Shown here one piece after another: positions 18,532 through 27,570 of a stretch of DNA of 64,000 nt. Position numbers and translations under genes: made by a program. The notes beneath the pieces are model-generated. The model ran no database searches. It saw only the letters and a list, made by a program, of their open reading frames with translations, and was not told the origin of the DNA. Source of the DNA: Pirellulaceae bacterium. GTDB taxonomy: Bacteria; Planctomycetota; Planctomycetia; Pirellulales; Pirellulaceae. Positions within the stretch are counted from its first letter, which is position 1, and every line of letters starts with the position of its first letter. Where the stretch lies: contig JAKVBZ010000009.1 of the NCBI GenBank assembly GCA_022448645.1, positions 1-64,000 of the forward strand, given 5' to 3'.

Positions 18532-19704
18532 TCAGGGCCTGTTTGTTTGATGTTGAGCAGAGACAAGTAGAGATAACAAAGTTTCCTCAGGCTGCGGGTC
18601 CGATTTTTCGGTGGCCTGGTGATGAGCCGATGTACCCAAAGTTGGCCACTGAGAAAGCTGTGTCCAGGCGCGATTCAAGGCAGCATCGATTGCTTTGGCA
18701 GATGGTCCTGCTGCCAGGAATCCCGTGACACCCTCCTCGACCCACTCTGCATTTCCGCCTACGTCGGTTACCACGGCGGGGCGCCCGCAAAGCTGCGCTT
18801 CGACCAACGCCAACGGAGTGCCTTCCCCACGTGACGGCATGACCAGTAGATGGTTTTGTGCCCAAACTTGTCGAAGATCTTCTACATGTCCGTGAAAGTG
18901 GACCCTGTCTTCCATCTCAAAAAACGACACCAGCGATTGCAAGTAATCTCGGTCGGGACCCTCACCATACAGATTTAACGTCCAGTTGCGATCACGCCAG
19001 GTAGGCGAGGATAAGGCTTCCATCAGCAAATCTTGCCCTTTGGCCACGATCGAAAGCCTGCCAACGACTGCCAGAGACGGATGGTCCGTTGCCGGCCATG
19101 GGACGATGCTGCGATCTTCGAGATTGACGGGGTTGTGAACGACGACAGCGTGGGGTAGATGTCGAGCCAGGTGCCGTTCTACGTCATGCCGGTTCCTTTG
19201 CGACACGAACACGATCTTGCTGGCCCGGTCAAAGATGCGACTCACCAGATCAAGGCGCGCTGATAGAGGGATTCGAACGTCGTCGACAAATTCTCCCAGC
19301 AAGACGAAAGGGACGTCCGTTGATTTGAGAAACTCAATCAAACCTGGGTGACGTAGAAATTCGTAAATGTGGCCCATGCTGACACAAACCATATCTGGCT
19401 GCCACATGTGCAATGGTTCGAAGTATCGATAGCGGCCAACCCCACGCGCTTGGTTGAATAAGTTCAAAAGGCGTTGTTGGCGGCGCTGCCAGATGCTGGG
19501 TAAACGAGCTAATTGTCTTTGGAAGGCGACTGCCGCGCCCCGAGCCTTCAGTTGGTCGATGGCAGTCGGACACTCGGGCCAAAAAGAAGTTAAGGTGCAG
19601 ACCTCATGTCCGTCTTCGAGCGCGCGCTCCGCCATCCCGGACCAGAGTTCTTCGCTGCCACCCCAAGGTGCCTCGTCCATCGTTGAGACGATTGCTATCT
19701 TCAT
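18532..19704 (-). CDS. Family 4 glycosyltransferase
   Basis: The 390-residue protein has the two-Rossmann GT-B layout. The N-terminal half starts KIAIVSTMDEAPWGGSEELW, a glycine-rich loop for the donor. The C-terminal half has LAVVGRLSIVAKGQDLLMEA and the donor-phosphate site SRGEGTPLALVEAQLCGRP (E-x7-E type). It should be a retaining transferase acting at the cytoplasmic membrane during glycan assembly. It sits between a GT2 gene 27 bases upstream and the bifunctional enzyme 25 bases downstream, all leftward, so the three are probably one transcript. Confidence 0.93.
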   Translation of the reverse strand: MKIAIVSTMDEAPWGGSEELWSGMAERALEDGHEVCTLTSFWPECPTAIDQLKARGAAVAFQRQLARLPSIWQRRQQRLLNLFNQARGVGRYRYFEPLHMWQPDMVCVSMGHIYEFLRHPGLIEFLKSTDVPFVLLGEFVDDVRIPLSARLDLVSRIFDRASKIVFVSQRNRHDVERHLARHLPHAVVVHNPVNLEDRSIVPWPATDHPSLAVVGRLSIVAKGQDLLMEALSSPTWRDRNWTLNLYGEGPDRDYLQSLVSFFEMEDRVHFHGHVEDLRQVWAQNHLLVMPSRGEGTPLALVEAQLCGRPAVVTDVGGNAEWVEEGVTGFLAAGPSAKAIDAALNRAWTQLSQWPTLGTSAHHQATEKSDPQPEETLLSLLVSAQHQTNRP

Positions 19705-19731
19705 GGACTCATCTACCGATTGTCAGGATGT

Positions 19732-20700
19732 TTATGCATGGAAACGATTGGGGTGAGGTCTAACCCGGCGGAGGTGACTGTGCCAGTAAGATGCCAAACG
19801 GCGATGCAAAGTTGTGTCGGAGCGCCGGGCTCGGCGATAAACGTTCCAGTTCAGTGTCCAGTCAATACGTGGTTGTTGAATCAAGTGCAGGTAGGCCCAC
19901 GAGTTGAGCCGGCGGTCCAATGCCAGTTGGAGCGAGGCAGTGGGCACTGTAACTCGGGACCTGATCATATCCAAAATGCTGTAATCTTCCTCGATGTACT
20001 TGATGCCAGTGTGATACATGTTTCGCACGCTAGCTTGGTGTGCGCGAAAATAATTCAATCGGTCAGGTGTAAATGCCAGGTGGGTGTTCAGGAGCATGCG
20101 AGACCAAAGCTCGTAATCCCCAGCCATGGTGTACGTTTCGTCGGCGCCCCCAATGTGATTGTATAGTTCGCGACGAAACACGACTGCACTCGCATTGGGG
20201 ATCAAGTTTTGAACCACAAAATAACGGGCACATTCATCTCGCCCATCATTGGTAAAAGGTGCCTTCCAGCGTTCTGCATCGACTTGGGACGACCAGTCGG
20301 CGGCCGAACCAACTTCCTGATTTTCATCGTCCACAACGGTAGACTCGCAATACACCAATCCGGTCTCCGGCTGCTGCCGTAGAATCTGAACGAGAGTTTG
20401 TAACAGGTTAAGGTCTGCGTAGTCATCCGATTCAGCAATCCAGACGAATTCTCCAGTCGCCAGTCGTACGCCAGCGTTCCATTGCGAACACGGATTTCCG
20501 CTGTTAACGTCTCGAAAGGCGACTCGTACACGAGGATCATCGGCATACCGCATGATAATGTCACGACTTGTGTCGGTGGAGGCGTCGTCCAACACGATGA
20601 CTTCCATGTCGCTGTAAGACTGACGCAGTACTGTCTCCAGTCGCTGCGGAAGAAATCTAGCGTGATTGTAGTTGGGCACGATGACACTGACGCAGGGCAT
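19732..20700 (-). CDS. Family 2 glycosyltransferase
   Basis: The 322-residue GT2 protein shows CVSVIVPNYNHARFLPQRL at the N-terminus, VIVLDDASTDTSRDII for the nucleotide, and VWIAESDDYADLNLL as the metal site (SDD). The AGDYELWSRML segment is the usual acceptor/base motif, followed by FRAHQASVR. Length is normal for a single-domain enzyme. It leads the leftward run of three transferases. The start faces the sulfotransferase gene at 20910 across a 209-base divergent gap that probably holds promoters for both directions of the locus. Confidence 0.93.
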   Translation of the reverse strand: MPCVSVIVPNYNHARFLPQRLETVLRQSYSDMEVIVLDDASTDTSRDIIMRYADDPRVRVAFRDVNSGNPCSQWNAGVRLATGEFVWIAESDDYADLNLLQTLVQILRQQPETGLVYCESTVVDDENQEVGSAADWSSQVDAERWKAPFTNDGRDECARYFVVQNLIPNASAVVFRRELYNHIGGADETYTMAGDYELWSRMLLNTHLAFTPDRLNYFRAHQASVRNMYHTGIKYIEEDYSILDMIRSRVTVPTASLQLALDRRLNSWAYLHLIQQPRIDWTLNWNVYRRARRSDTTLHRRLASYWHSHLRRVRPHPNRFHA

Positions 20701-20909
20701 GTTCGTTACCTAACGACGTAGGTTTGGGCGAGAAAAAACAGTTGTACCATGCAGGCCATGACGATCCTATCAATCTTAGCGTTGCGTGAAGAGCATTCGC
20801 ACGATGACTTCATGTACACAACCTTCTACAGCAGTATCTAATCCCGCCATCGATTATAATCAAATGTACAACAAGCTCAGTTTTCAACCGGAGCAAACGC
20901 TGGAACACG
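20701..20909. promoter_or_regulatory. Divergent promoter region of the polysaccharide locus
   Basis: This 209-base gap separates the leftward glycosyltransferase run from the rightward sulfotransferase-ABC exporter run. It becomes AT-rich toward its right end, around 20840-20890, in front of the sulfotransferase start. It must carry at least two promoters, but I could not name boxes or operators. A short frame inside it has no support as a gene. Confidence 0.45.
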
Positions 20910-22004
20910 ATGAGCAGCGGCCCAACTGTTATTATTGCCGGAATGCATCGAAGCGGTACATCCGCTATGGCCGGAGCGCTAGCGAAACTGGGAATGGAGG
21001 TCGGAACTGACAGTGAGATGTTGGTCCCGACCGAGGATAATCCGGCAGGCTATTTTGAGAATCGGCGTGTCATCGAGTGTAACGAAGCTATTTTACAGCA
21101 GAGCTTTCTGCAAGCACACGGTAAAACATCTCTGAATAAGTTTTTCACTGAGCCAAGTACGCTGGATGAATACGGGTGGCTCTTTGGAGCCTGGTCATCA
21201 CCAGTTTTGCAAGGCCATGAGTCAGCATCCACCAGCTTTGCACAGATTGTTAATCAAATCGAAGGACGGTCTGCCCAGACTGCCTTCTTGTTGAAGGATC
21301 CCAGGATGAGTTTGTTGCTGCCAATTTGGTTAGAGCGACTCAGACGGCCCATTGTCGTCATCATGCTGCGCCACCCAGATGAAGTCGCGATGTCTTTGTG
21401 GCGGCGGGATCATTTGCCGGTCAGTTTAGGTTACTCACTGTGGATGATGTATAACGTGGCTGTTTTTGCGGGAAGTCGGGAAACTCCTCGAATCGTCGTC
21501 GACTACGGGCAACTGATGGAGCAACCCAATGATGAAATGCGTCGGGTGATCGATTTTCTTAGCCAGCATGGCTGTTCGTCTGATGAGGATGCCCCACAAA
21601 CAGCGGCCTCGACACTATTGCCGGAGCTACGTCGCCAGCGATCCCGCATGGATGGTGTTCCTGCGAATGTTGCAGAGTATTACCATGCTGCTCGCGAGGG
21701 AAATCCTCCAGAGGGTGTAAGTGTTTCTGCAGATTGGAGTTGCGCACTTGTCGTACCCTTATTGAGAAAGCTGGAACACACCGCCGGGGTACTCAAGCAC
21801 CAATTGCAACACAAACAAGCTGATTTGGAGGCCACACACATTCAATTGCAAGATGCGCTCGATCGGTTACAGCAATTAAACCAAAGGTTTTTGGATGCGC
21901 AACATGAGTTGGTGAGGATGAACCAGCACCCTATCGTGGGGCGGTGTATCCGATTACTTCGCTGGATCAAACAAGACCCGAGTTTCGGTAAGCCATTTAC
22001 GTAA
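20910..22004 (+). CDS. Sulfotransferase family protein with C-terminal coiled coil
   Basis: The 364-residue protein carries the PAPS-binding P-loop-like motif IIAGMHRSGTSAMAGAL at its start and a second, 3-prime-phosphate-binding motif VVIMLRHPDEVAMSLWRRDH near residue 150. ENPAGYFENRRVIECNEAIL fits bacterial sulfotransferases of glycans. The last 90 residues are heptad-rich (LKHQLQHKQADLEATHIQLQ) and predict a coiled coil, which may dock the enzyme on other assembly factors. It should sulfate a sugar of the surface polysaccharide using PAPS. It opens the rightward run that continues into the ABC exporter 46 bases later. Confidence 0.88.
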   Translation: MSSGPTVIIAGMHRSGTSAMAGALAKLGMEVGTDSEMLVPTEDNPAGYFENRRVIECNEAILQQSFLQAHGKTSLNKFFTEPSTLDEYGWLFGAWSSPVLQGHESASTSFAQIVNQIEGRSAQTAFLLKDPRMSLLLPIWLERLRRPIVVIMLRHPDEVAMSLWRRDHLPVSLGYSLWMMYNVAVFAGSRETPRIVVDYGQLMEQPNDEMRRVIDFLSQHGCSSDEDAPQTAASTLLPELRRQRSRMDGVPANVAEYYHAAREGNPPEGVSVSADWSCALVVPLLRKLEHTAGVLKHQLQHKQADLEATHIQLQDALDRLQQLNQRFLDAQHELVRMNQHPIVGRCIRLLRWIKQDPSFGKPFT

Positions 22005-22050
22005 TCACCCGAAACCATTTTCGTACTATTGGCAAAAAGCCATTTCCACG

Positions 22051-22992
22051 ATGACTAGGCGAAGAGTCCCCATGGGTACCGTCGATTCAGTTTCACCCGC
22101 TCCGAAGTCACCGCCACGTCAGAAGTCAGGCGGCACTGGCGTATGTGATGATTCCAATTGGGTCGTCTACACCCCAGAATCTCCTGCACGGCATCCTGTG
22201 CGTCTGGTAAGCCATATGATGGCCGACGTGATTGCAGGTCGTGAATTGGCATGGAGACTCTTCGTGAGAAATATCAAAGCCCAATACCGACAGAGTGTTC
22301 TCGGATATGCCTGGGCTTTCTTGCCACCGTTAGTCACCACTGCTGTCTTTGTGTTCTTGAAGGCGCAACAGGTGCTCAATATTGATACGCCAGGTATGAA
22401 TTACACACTTTATCTCCTGACAGGTATCATTCTCTGGCAAACCTTCATGGAGTCACTAAATGCGCCCTTGCGGTTAGTTGGTGGCGCCCGAGGAATGTTG
22501 GCCAAAGTCAATTTTCCGCGCGAAGCCTTGCTCATGACCGCATTCGGTGAAGTCGTTTTCAATTTGGCGATTCGCATCATTCTGTTGGTTCTTGCCTTTA
22601 TCTGGTTCCGTCCAGATCTGTCGCTTACGCTATGCTTTGTTCCATTCGGGATACTGGCTTTGATCGCGCTGGGGATGTCGATGGGGTTATTGCTGGTGCC
22701 ACTCGGGCTGCTTTATCAGGATGTGGGTCGAGCGGTCGGTTTGGTTAGTCTGTTTTGGATGTTTGTCACGCCGGTGTTGTATTTGCCCCCCGTCACATGG
22801 CCAGGCGTTTTAGTGCTGTGGTTGAATCCAGTAAGCCCAGTGTTGACGACTTGTCGAGACTGGATGCTACTAGGGAGTGCGCCGGCGCTCGCCGGATTCT
22901 TGGGAGTTTCGGTAGTGTCGATCTTGATAGTGTTGCCTTTAGGACTGGTGATGTATCGCTTGGCAATGCCAATCCTCATTGAACGGATGTAG
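22051..22992 (+). CDS. wzm: Polysaccharide ABC exporter, permease (Wzm-like)
   Basis: The 313-residue membrane protein has a hydrophilic N-terminus of about 60 residues, then LAWRLFVRNIKAQYRQSVLG, the typical interfacial helix of ABC-2 polysaccharide permeases. Six hydrophobic segments follow, ending at LGLVMYRLAMPILIERM. It should form the channel for a lipid-linked glycan across the inner membrane. Its ATPase partner starts six bases downstream. The symbol is given by role and position, since these exporters (Wzm/KpsM/TagG) diverge strongly in sequence. Confidence 0.92.
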   Translation: MTRRRVPMGTVDSVSPAPKSPPRQKSGGTGVCDDSNWVVYTPESPARHPVRLVSHMMADVIAGRELAWRLFVRNIKAQYRQSVLGYAWAFLPPLVTTAVFVFLKAQQVLNIDTPGMNYTLYLLTGIILWQTFMESLNAPLRLVGGARGMLAKVNFPREALLMTAFGEVVFNLAIRIILLVLAFIWFRPDLSLTLCFVPFGILALIALGMSMGLLLVPLGLLYQDVGRAVGLVSLFWMFVTPVLYLPPVTWPGVLVLWLNPVSPVLTTCRDWMLLGSAPALAGFLGVSVVSILIVLPLGLVMYRLAMPILIERM

Positions 22993-22998
22993 GAGCCG

Positions 22999-24234
22999 AT
23001 GGTGAACAGTGATATTGGTATTTGTTTGGAGAACGTTTCCAAAAAATACTGTCGGCGGCTGCGCACCGCCTTGTGGTATGGCGTAACGGATATTGCGGCC
23101 GAATTCGCCGGACGTGGTGCAGGAGCTCATCGAACTTTACGCCAGAGTGAATTTTGGGCGGTTGATGAGGTGTCCTTTACGGTGAAACAGGGAGAGTGCA
23201 TCGCACTGGTTGGTCCTAACGGCGCTGGCAAAAGTACAATCCTTAAAATGATCAACGGCTTGATCAAACCAGACACAGGGAGGCTTGTCTTGCGTCGCCC
23301 TGTAGGATCACTGATCGAACTAGGCACGGGCTTCAATCCAGTGCTGACGGGCCGAGAGAACATCTATGTCAACGCATCGATCTTGGGGTTGTCGCGCAAG
23401 CAGGTCGACGCTCGCATGGACGAAATCCTGGAATTCGCCCAGATCGGCGACTTCATTGATGCTCCCGTCCGCAGTTACAGCTCAGGCATGACGGTACGTT
23501 TAGGATTTTCTGTGGCCGCACATTTGCGGCCGCAGGTGCTATTGATCGACGAAGTACTGGCTGTGGGGGATGTGGCTTTCCGCATGAAATGTTTTCGGCA
23601 TATTCTCAGCCTGATTGATAGCGGCACGTCGATCATCGTCGTCTCGCACAGCGTGAATCTACTGTCTCGGGTAACGAATCGAGCGCTTGTCATGGATCGT
23701 GGTAGGTTGTGCTTTGATGGTGAGCTTTCTGAAGGGTCGGCCTATTATCAAGCGTTGGTTTCTCCGCAGATTGATGAAACAGGGTGTGTGACAGACCAAG
23801 GCAAAACCCGTATTTCCTCGGTGGAATTGCTGGATGAGAAAGGTACTCCCTGCCGCGAGTTTTCCACTGGAGACACACTGCGCATACGTATGAAGTTCTC
23901 GACCACCGAACAGCTCCCGCGTGCACGCATCAGCGTTAACCTCGAGTCACCGATGGCCGGACTGTTGGCAGGAATCTCGACGCCTGTCAACAATTTCGTG
24001 TTTGACATCACACCGCCGGAAACGGTTGTCGAATTACAGCTGCCGAATTTGCCGCTGCTTGTGGGCAACTTTCTTGTGAGTGTAACGCTGTATGCCGAGA
24101 CACCTGGAGATTTCGTGGATCGCCGATCACCGGCTTGCGCCTTTATGATTACGGGTCCCAAAATCAATAGTTTTGGCTTTGGTCGAAACCATATTTTTCA
24201 TTTGGAGCATCAGTGGAATCTGGCGGACTCCTAG
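22999..24234 (+). CDS. wzt: Polysaccharide ABC exporter, ATPase with C-terminal glycan-binding domain (Wzt-like)
   Basis: The 411-residue protein has a complete nucleotide-binding domain: Walker A GPNGAGKST near residue 75, signature SYSSGMTVRLGFSVA and Walker B VLLIDEVLAVGD, with VSHS as switch. It is preceded by an AGGAG at 22991-22995. The last 145 residues (from about TRISSVELLDEKG) form a beta-sandwich extension like that of Wzt, which reads the finished non-reducing end of the glycan before export. This argues that the chain is capped, perhaps by sulfation by the neighbouring sulfotransferases. That link is inference. Confidence 0.94.
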   Translation: MVNSDIGICLENVSKKYCRRLRTALWYGVTDIAAEFAGRGAGAHRTLRQSEFWAVDEVSFTVKQGECIALVGPNGAGKSTILKMINGLIKPDTGRLVLRRPVGSLIELGTGFNPVLTGRENIYVNASILGLSRKQVDARMDEILEFAQIGDFIDAPVRSYSSGMTVRLGFSVAAHLRPQVLLIDEVLAVGDVAFRMKCFRHILSLIDSGTSIIVVSHSVNLLSRVTNRALVMDRGRLCFDGELSEGSAYYQALVSPQIDETGCVTDQGKTRISSVELLDEKGTPCREFSTGDTLRIRMKFSTTEQLPRARISVNLESPMAGLLAGISTPVNNFVFDITPPETVVELQLPNLPLLVGNFLVSVTLYAETPGDFVDRRSPACAFMITGPKINSFGFGRNHIFHLEHQWNLADS

Positions 24235-24240
24235 CTGAAC

Positions 24241-24930
24241 ATGATTGTATCCCATAAGTACCAATTCATATTCGTGAAGACCAGGAAAACGGCGGGCACC
24301 AGCTTGGAGGTGTTCCTTTCTCAATGTTGCGCTGACAGTGATATCTTCACGCCCATCGATCCACCGGTCGAACCACATCGGCCACGCAATTATCGCGGAC
24401 GGTTCAATCCATTTCCGGAGCTTCTTAGCCGGTCACGGGGTTGGCAAATGACTGTGGAAGATTGGCAGAAGAAGAATCGATTCTGGTGCCATACACCAGC
24501 TCACCTCATTCGAGAACGCCTGCCTCGGAGAGTGTGGAACGGATATTTTAAGTTCTGCATTGAACGAAATCCCTGGGACAAGACGATATCACACTATTTT
24601 TGGTTGAAACATCGACTTGGTGGAAAACTGACATGGGATGAGTACTTTGCCCGTGGCGAGTTCTGCCCCAATATTCGTTGGTACACCGACCGGAATGGAC
24701 GCGTGATCGTTGATCGAGTCCTGAAGTACGAAAATCTACAAGCCGAACTGCAGGAAGTATTTGATCGTCTCGGAATCCCTTACGGCGGTGACTTGGGTGT
24801 GCAGGCCAAGTCCGGGCACCGCACGGACAGAAGGCCATATAGTGAGATGTTCTCGGAGGAACAGCGTCGTACCATCGCCGCAGTATGTGCCGACGAGATT
24901 GCGCTCCACGGTTATGAGTTTGGAAGATGA
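24241..24930 (+). CDS. Sulfotransferase family 2-like protein
   Basis: The 229-residue protein starts MIVSHKYQFIFVKTRKTAGTSLE, in which KTRKTAGTS is the PAPS 5-prime-phosphosulfate loop. CIERNPWDKTISHYFW is the 3-prime-phosphate site of the carbohydrate sulfotransferase family 2 (heparan and chondroitin sulfotransferase-like in bacteria). Length is short but complete for that family. It follows the ATPase gene by six bases and its stop overlaps the start of the next glycosyltransferase (ATGA at 24927), so it is part of the exporter transcript. The likely job is O-sulfation of a hexose or uronic acid in the exported glycan. Confidence 0.87.
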   Translation: MIVSHKYQFIFVKTRKTAGTSLEVFLSQCCADSDIFTPIDPPVEPHRPRNYRGRFNPFPELLSRSRGWQMTVEDWQKKNRFWCHTPAHLIRERLPRRVWNGYFKFCIERNPWDKTISHYFWLKHRLGGKLTWDEYFARGEFCPNIRWYTDRNGRVIVDRVLKYENLQAELQEVFDRLGIPYGGDLGVQAKSGHRTDRRPYSEMFSEEQRRTIAAVCADEIALHGYEFGR

Positions 24931-25874
24931 ACGCATTTCATTGGAACAGAAAAAAACGGACAGTTTACGTACTAGGTGCCTACGTCGCTAACGGGGGTAC
25001 GCTGATGGCGTACCACGTAGGTCGTATCATGCACAAGTACTTTGGTTACGATTGTCTGGCCGTGACCTATGATGATGAACTTACCCGTCCGTCGATGTAC
25101 GAGTATCCGGACCACTTTGATTCCATCTCCATGGATCAAATGTGTCGCGAAGTGCGTGCCGAGGATGTGCTGGTAGTAAATCCATCCTTTTCGCGGTTTC
25201 TTTTTGGGTTGAAACTACCATGTCGCAAGCTAATGTACGTACAACATTTCAACACGTATCCGGTCATTGATGGTTTCTGCGATCACTACGTGTGTGTTTC
25301 TCAAGTTGTACAGCAATATCTTAAATTGATCTACGACTGGGAGCCCCCAATCATCCCGGCCTTTATCGATACCGAACGTATCCAGTCAGATCCACCTTGG
25401 CACGAACGGAATGCCAAGCAAGTGTTGGTATATGGTAAGCAGTTTTCCGGTGAGCTGAGCGAGCATTGTGCGGCGCTTCTGCAGGCTAGGCACCCAGCGT
25501 GCGACGTCGAGTTCGTCACCATTCAGGCTGGCAACCATCAAGAGTTCCTGGGCCAGCTTCCGAAATTCCGCTACGTACTTTCATTGACGGCCTGTGAAGG
25601 TTTTGGTTTGGTTTCACTTGAGTCCATGGCAGCCGGATGCACGGTCGTTGGCTTTCATGGAGGCGGTGGATTGGAATACATGCAAGCGGGCGTGAACTGT
25701 ATGGTGGCTGGATATCCCCGTGTGGAGGTCTTGGTCGATGCATTGGCATCCTTGGTCTCCGATCCGGAGCGAGCAGAATCCATGGCACGTGAGGGCCAGT
25801 TGATGGCACCGCAATTTGGCTATGAGGTTTTCGAGACGCGCTGGCGCGCCTATCTCGAGGAACATCTGCCATGA
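24927..25874 (+). CDS. GT4-like glycosyltransferase
   Basis: The 315-residue protein is a GT-B type transferase. TVYVLGAYVANGGTLMAYHVGR forms the N-terminal Rossmann loop, YVQHFNTYPVIDGFCDHYVCVS lies in the acceptor half, and LTACEGFGLVSLESMAAGCTVV is the donor-binding E-x7-E site. It is somewhat shorter than most GT4 enzymes and lacks a long N-terminal half. Both its ends overlap neighbours by four bases (ATGA at 24927 and 25871), so translation of sulfotransferase, transferase and second sulfotransferase is coupled. It probably adds the sugar that one of the two sulfotransferases then modifies. Confidence 0.88.
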   Translation: MNAFHWNRKKRTVYVLGAYVANGGTLMAYHVGRIMHKYFGYDCLAVTYDDELTRPSMYEYPDHFDSISMDQMCREVRAEDVLVVNPSFSRFLFGLKLPCRKLMYVQHFNTYPVIDGFCDHYVCVSQVVQQYLKLIYDWEPPIIPAFIDTERIQSDPPWHERNAKQVLVYGKQFSGELSEHCAALLQARHPACDVEFVTIQAGNHQEFLGQLPKFRYVLSLTACEGFGLVSLESMAAGCTVVGFHGGGGLEYMQAGVNCMVAGYPRVEVLVDALASLVSDPERAESMAREGQLMAPQFGYEVFETRWRAYLEEHLP

Positions 25875-26686
25875 AGATCGACCATCGAGATTTGATCGTC
25901 ACAGGGATTCCTCGAGCGGGTACCACCCTGTTGGCAGCCTGTGTTGACAGCCTGGAAGATGCAGTTTGCTTGAGCGAACCCGAGTGGCAAGCCTTGTGGA
26001 GCCAAGAAACGAAGGATCGTCTTGAATACATTGCTCGACTGTCGGAGGATTTTGATCGCGTGCGCCATATCTTGCAGGATGGCGCATCGGTTCCAGATCG
26101 TCGGCGTGACGACCAAGCTCCCGTGACAGACTATTATCGGCAGCCAGGAGCCGCAGGTGCCAAATACGAAGTCCAACAGCTAAACCGGGTCGGTTTGTCA
26201 AAGGATTTCTTGCTCGGCATGAAACACAATGCGCATTACACTTGCGTCTTGGATGAATTGTTGGACGAAGATAGGTTCCACGTGCTGGCGATCGTTCGAC
26301 ATCCCGTTGCCACCATCCAATCCTGGCGATCACTTCCTATTCCGATTCGAGAAGGACGTCTGCCAGCAGCCGAACGATTTTGGCCGGAGATTGCTGCCCT
26401 GTGGCAAGACACCAATGATCTTTTAGAAGTACAAGTCCGAATCTATGGTCTGTTCTGTCAGCGTTTCTGGGAGAACAGCGGGCGGTTGACGGTCATTCGA
26501 TATGAAGATCTTCTTTCCGATCACGGCCTCGTCGAAAAGTTGTTCGACCGTAAGTATGTGCGGGACATTCTCATCGACGGTACTCGTCAGTGCGATGCGG
26601 AAAACCTCGAGGAATCCAGCCAAATTAGAAAGCTCGTCCAGACGCATTGCCCCGTCGTGAGAGAATACTACCCCGACATGCAGTGA
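25871..26686 (+). CDS. Sulfotransferase family protein
   Basis: The 271-residue protein shows the sulfotransferase P-loop LIVTGIPRAGTTLLAA at the N-terminus and the second PAPS motif VLAIVRHPVATIQSWRSL near residue 140. FWPEIAALW and RYEDLLSDHGLVEKLF follow the usual family order. Its start overlaps the stop of the glycosyltransferase gene. It is the last intact gene of the exporter transcript; the decayed 2-oxoglutarate oxygenase remnant begins about 25 bases after its stop. Substrate is unknown, presumably another position on the same glycan. Confidence 0.88.
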   Translation: MKIDHRDLIVTGIPRAGTTLLAACVDSLEDAVCLSEPEWQALWSQETKDRLEYIARLSEDFDRVRHILQDGASVPDRRRDDQAPVTDYYRQPGAAGAKYEVQQLNRVGLSKDFLLGMKHNAHYTCVLDELLDEDRFHVLAIVRHPVATIQSWRSLPIPIREGRLPAAERFWPEIAALWQDTNDLLEVQVRIYGLFCQRFWENSGRLTVIRYEDLLSDHGLVEKLFDRKYVRDILIDGTRQCDAENLEESSQIRKLVQTHCPVVREYYPDMQ

Positions 26687-26710
26687 TGTGGTTGTAATCA
26701 AATAATATGC

Positions 26711-27444
26711 TTTAGCCTGGGAGTAGAAGACTTGTTTCCGTTTACCAGAAATCGTGAGAAACCATTTGTGTTTCGTGTAGATGATCTGCTGCCTCTGGCC
26801 CAAGAACACCGAGAAGCATATGCTGCTGCACGGCCGTGACCGCATGTTGTCATTGACAACTTCTTGTCAGAACAACAGGCCAATCGGTTACTCCATGTAT
26901 TCCCAGGGGTGAACTCTAAAGTGTGGCTGGACCAAAAGAGAGACGGTCCATCAACCGAAGAAACAGGGTGTCGGGCACGCTCAGCAGTTGGAAAACGCGC
27001 CGGATGAGCTGAACCAGATGTTGTACTCGTTCAGTTCATATCCCTTCCTGCGATTCTTGGAAGAACTTACTGGAATCAACAAGCTGTTGCCAGATCCTTT
27101 ATGGTGGCAAACTAGCTGTACACACGGACTTTAATCACCTGGAAGAGTTGGACCTGTATTGTAGGATCAATGCGTTATTGTTGTTGAACAAGAACTGGTA
27201 GCCCGAGTATGGCGGGAATTTGGAACTCTGGAGTGAAGGTGCGCAACAATGCGTAGAAAGCATTTCTCCGGAGTTTAATCGACTCGTTGTATTTAACACC
27301 AATAAGAACTCATACTATGGACATCCACAGCCGCTGAAGACTCCTTCCGAAATAACGAGGAAATCGCTGGCACTCTACTATTACACAGCCAGGCCCGTAT
27401 CGGGTGATGCGTACGATGGGGTCACCGATCGCAGAGAGACATAG
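26711..27444 (+). pseudogene. Decayed 2-oxoglutarate/Fe(II) oxygenase (prolyl 4-hydroxylase-like)
   Basis: Conserved segments of one protein are spread over all three forward frames. Frame A (from about 26711) gives FTRNREKPFVFRVDDLLPLA, a TGA at 26837-26839, then PHVVIDNFLSEQQANRLL. Frame B (from about 26964) gives PDELNQMLYSFSSYPFLRFL and ELTGINKLLPDPL. Frame C (from 27103) gives GGKLAVHTDFNHLEELDLYC, carrying the HxD iron motif, a TAG at 27199-27201, then PEYGGNLELWSEGAQ, SYYGHPQPL with the distal His, and RKSLALYYYTA. Between DPL and GGKL about ten family residues are missing. Two stops, two frame changes and a deletion make it inactive. Intact relatives hydroxylate amino acids, lipids or sugars; here it is the relic of a further tailoring step. 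Confidence 0.85.
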
Positions 27445-27570
27445 TTCTCGGCATTTGTCATCACTATTTAGCTCTTGCGAAGGGTTTGACCTCATGGCGT
27501 GGCCAGAGCGGTTTCGCCGAGTCTTGATCCTGCCACGACTGCGATTGCTGGCATCACAAGATGGCTCCGC

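Noticed and set aside
20786..21010. 74-codon frame across the sulfotransferase start
   Set aside because: It overlaps the sulfotransferase in another phase; the overlap lies over the P-loop-coding sequence and the frame has no motif.
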